The notes beneath the pieces are model-generated. The model saw only the letters and a program-made list of their open reading frames with translations. It made no database searches and was not told the DNA's origin. This document shows positions 6,595 through 6,901 of a stretch of 6,901 nucleotides of DNA, in pieces (the first letter of the stretch is position 1; every line of letters starts with the position of its first letter). The position numbers and the translations under genes are program-made. The DNA comes from Candidatus Izemoplasmatales bacterium (GTDB taxonomy: Bacteria > Bacillota_I > Bacilli_A > Izemoplasmatales > Hujiaoplasmataceae), in assembly GCA_028699855.1 (NCBI GenBank), contig JAQVTV010000051.1:1-6901 (forward strand). Reading direction: 5' to 3'.

Positions 6595-6901
6595 TCATAA
6601 CTGATAGATATAAGGATTGGTCGTTTTCATGGAGCCGTAGCGTCCGGACATCCCATGTCCGGGATAGATGAGGGTCTCGTTCGACACCATTTGGTCGAGT
6701 TTCTTGATGGTATGATGCATCGCCTTCCGGCTACCTGAAGCCAGATCCGTCCGACCCACGCTGTCTAGAAACAAGGTGTCGCCGGAAAATAAGCATCGTT
6801 GAATTAAAAATGAGCTCGAGCCGGCCGTATGTCCGGGTGTATGGATCACGCGTAGCATAAGGTTGCAAAACACCATCTCTTCGGTGTCAGAACTCTGAAT
6901 C
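6595..6901 (-). CDS. Metallo-beta-lactamase-fold hydrolase, C-terminal part
   Basis: The last 101 residues of a gene whose start lies beyond the right edge; the frame is open to base 6901, beginning IQSSDTEEM. The fragment carries three late metal-binding motifs of the metallo-beta-lactamase fold: HTPGHTAGS (histidine 24 of the fragment), LFSGDTLF (aspartate 41) followed by SVGRTDL, and YPGHG (histidine 82), then NPYI near the C-terminus. The spacing and the GDTLF...GRTDL...GHG pattern match the glyoxalase II-like hydrolase subfamily (YqgX-type), which usually has about 200-215 residues. The likely reaction is hydrolysis of a thioester or similar small substrate in the cytoplasm. The HxHxDH motif would lie outside the window. 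The subfamily is broad, so the substrate is uncertain. It may be co-transcribed with the downstream signalling gene, 31 bp away, without an obvious functional link. Confidence 0.9.
   Translation of the reverse strand, partial: IQSSDTEEMVFCNLMLRVIHTPGHTAGSSSFLIQRCLFSGDTLFLDSVGRTDLASGSRKAMHHTIKKLDQMVSNETLIYPGHGMSGRYGSMKTTNPYIYQL

Noticed and set aside
6587..6599. TTGACA and TATGAT promoter-like hexamers on the minus strand before the c-di-GMP gene.
   Set aside because: TTGACA has no -10 at 16-18 bases (that position falls just after the ribosome binding site), and TATGAT has only GACCAA at the -35 position. An internal promoter is not supported.

Overview
The window carries six protein genes, all on the minus strand, so the right edge is upstream and the left edge is downstream. 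Genes are tightly packed, with strong purine-rich ribosome binding sites. TGA serves as a stop in four of the five genes whose ends are visible, so the standard code applies. A LytS/YhcK-type 5TM sensor region and the ribosome binding sites suggest a Gram-positive-type bacterium (Bacillota, or a standard-code relative such as the acholeplasmas). This is an inference; no 16S or marker gene is present.

Upstream block (4516-6901): the C-terminal part of a metallo-beta-lactamase-fold hydrolase runs off the right edge. After a 31 bp gap comes a 672-residue membrane signalling protein with 5TMR-LYT, PAS-like, GGDEF and HD-GYP regions in order. It carries both a c-di-GMP synthesis domain and a c-di-GMP degradation domain. 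The block ends in a near-perfect hairpin plus T-tract terminator that touches the stop codon of the signalling gene.

Downstream block (1-4496): a well-formed promoter (extended -10, 17 bp spacer) lies in the 114 bp between the blocks. It precedes an apparent operon: a 733-residue membrane-anchored protein of no function I can name, then (ATGA overlap) a TIM-barrel sugar isomerase/epimerase-like protein, then (10 bp gap) a GPH-family sugar:cation symporter, then (8 bp gap) the first 16 codons of another gene leaving the left edge. The simplest reading is a carbohydrate uptake and catabolism operon. In it, the extracytoplasmic protein processes or binds a glycan, the symporter imports a glycoside or uronide, and the isomerase-like enzyme works on the imported sugar. 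The substrate cannot be read from this sequence.

No tRNA, rRNA, CRISPR array, insertion sequence or long repeat was seen, and there is no gene-free stretch longer than 114 bp. The most interesting item is the 733-residue protein and the small operon it leads.
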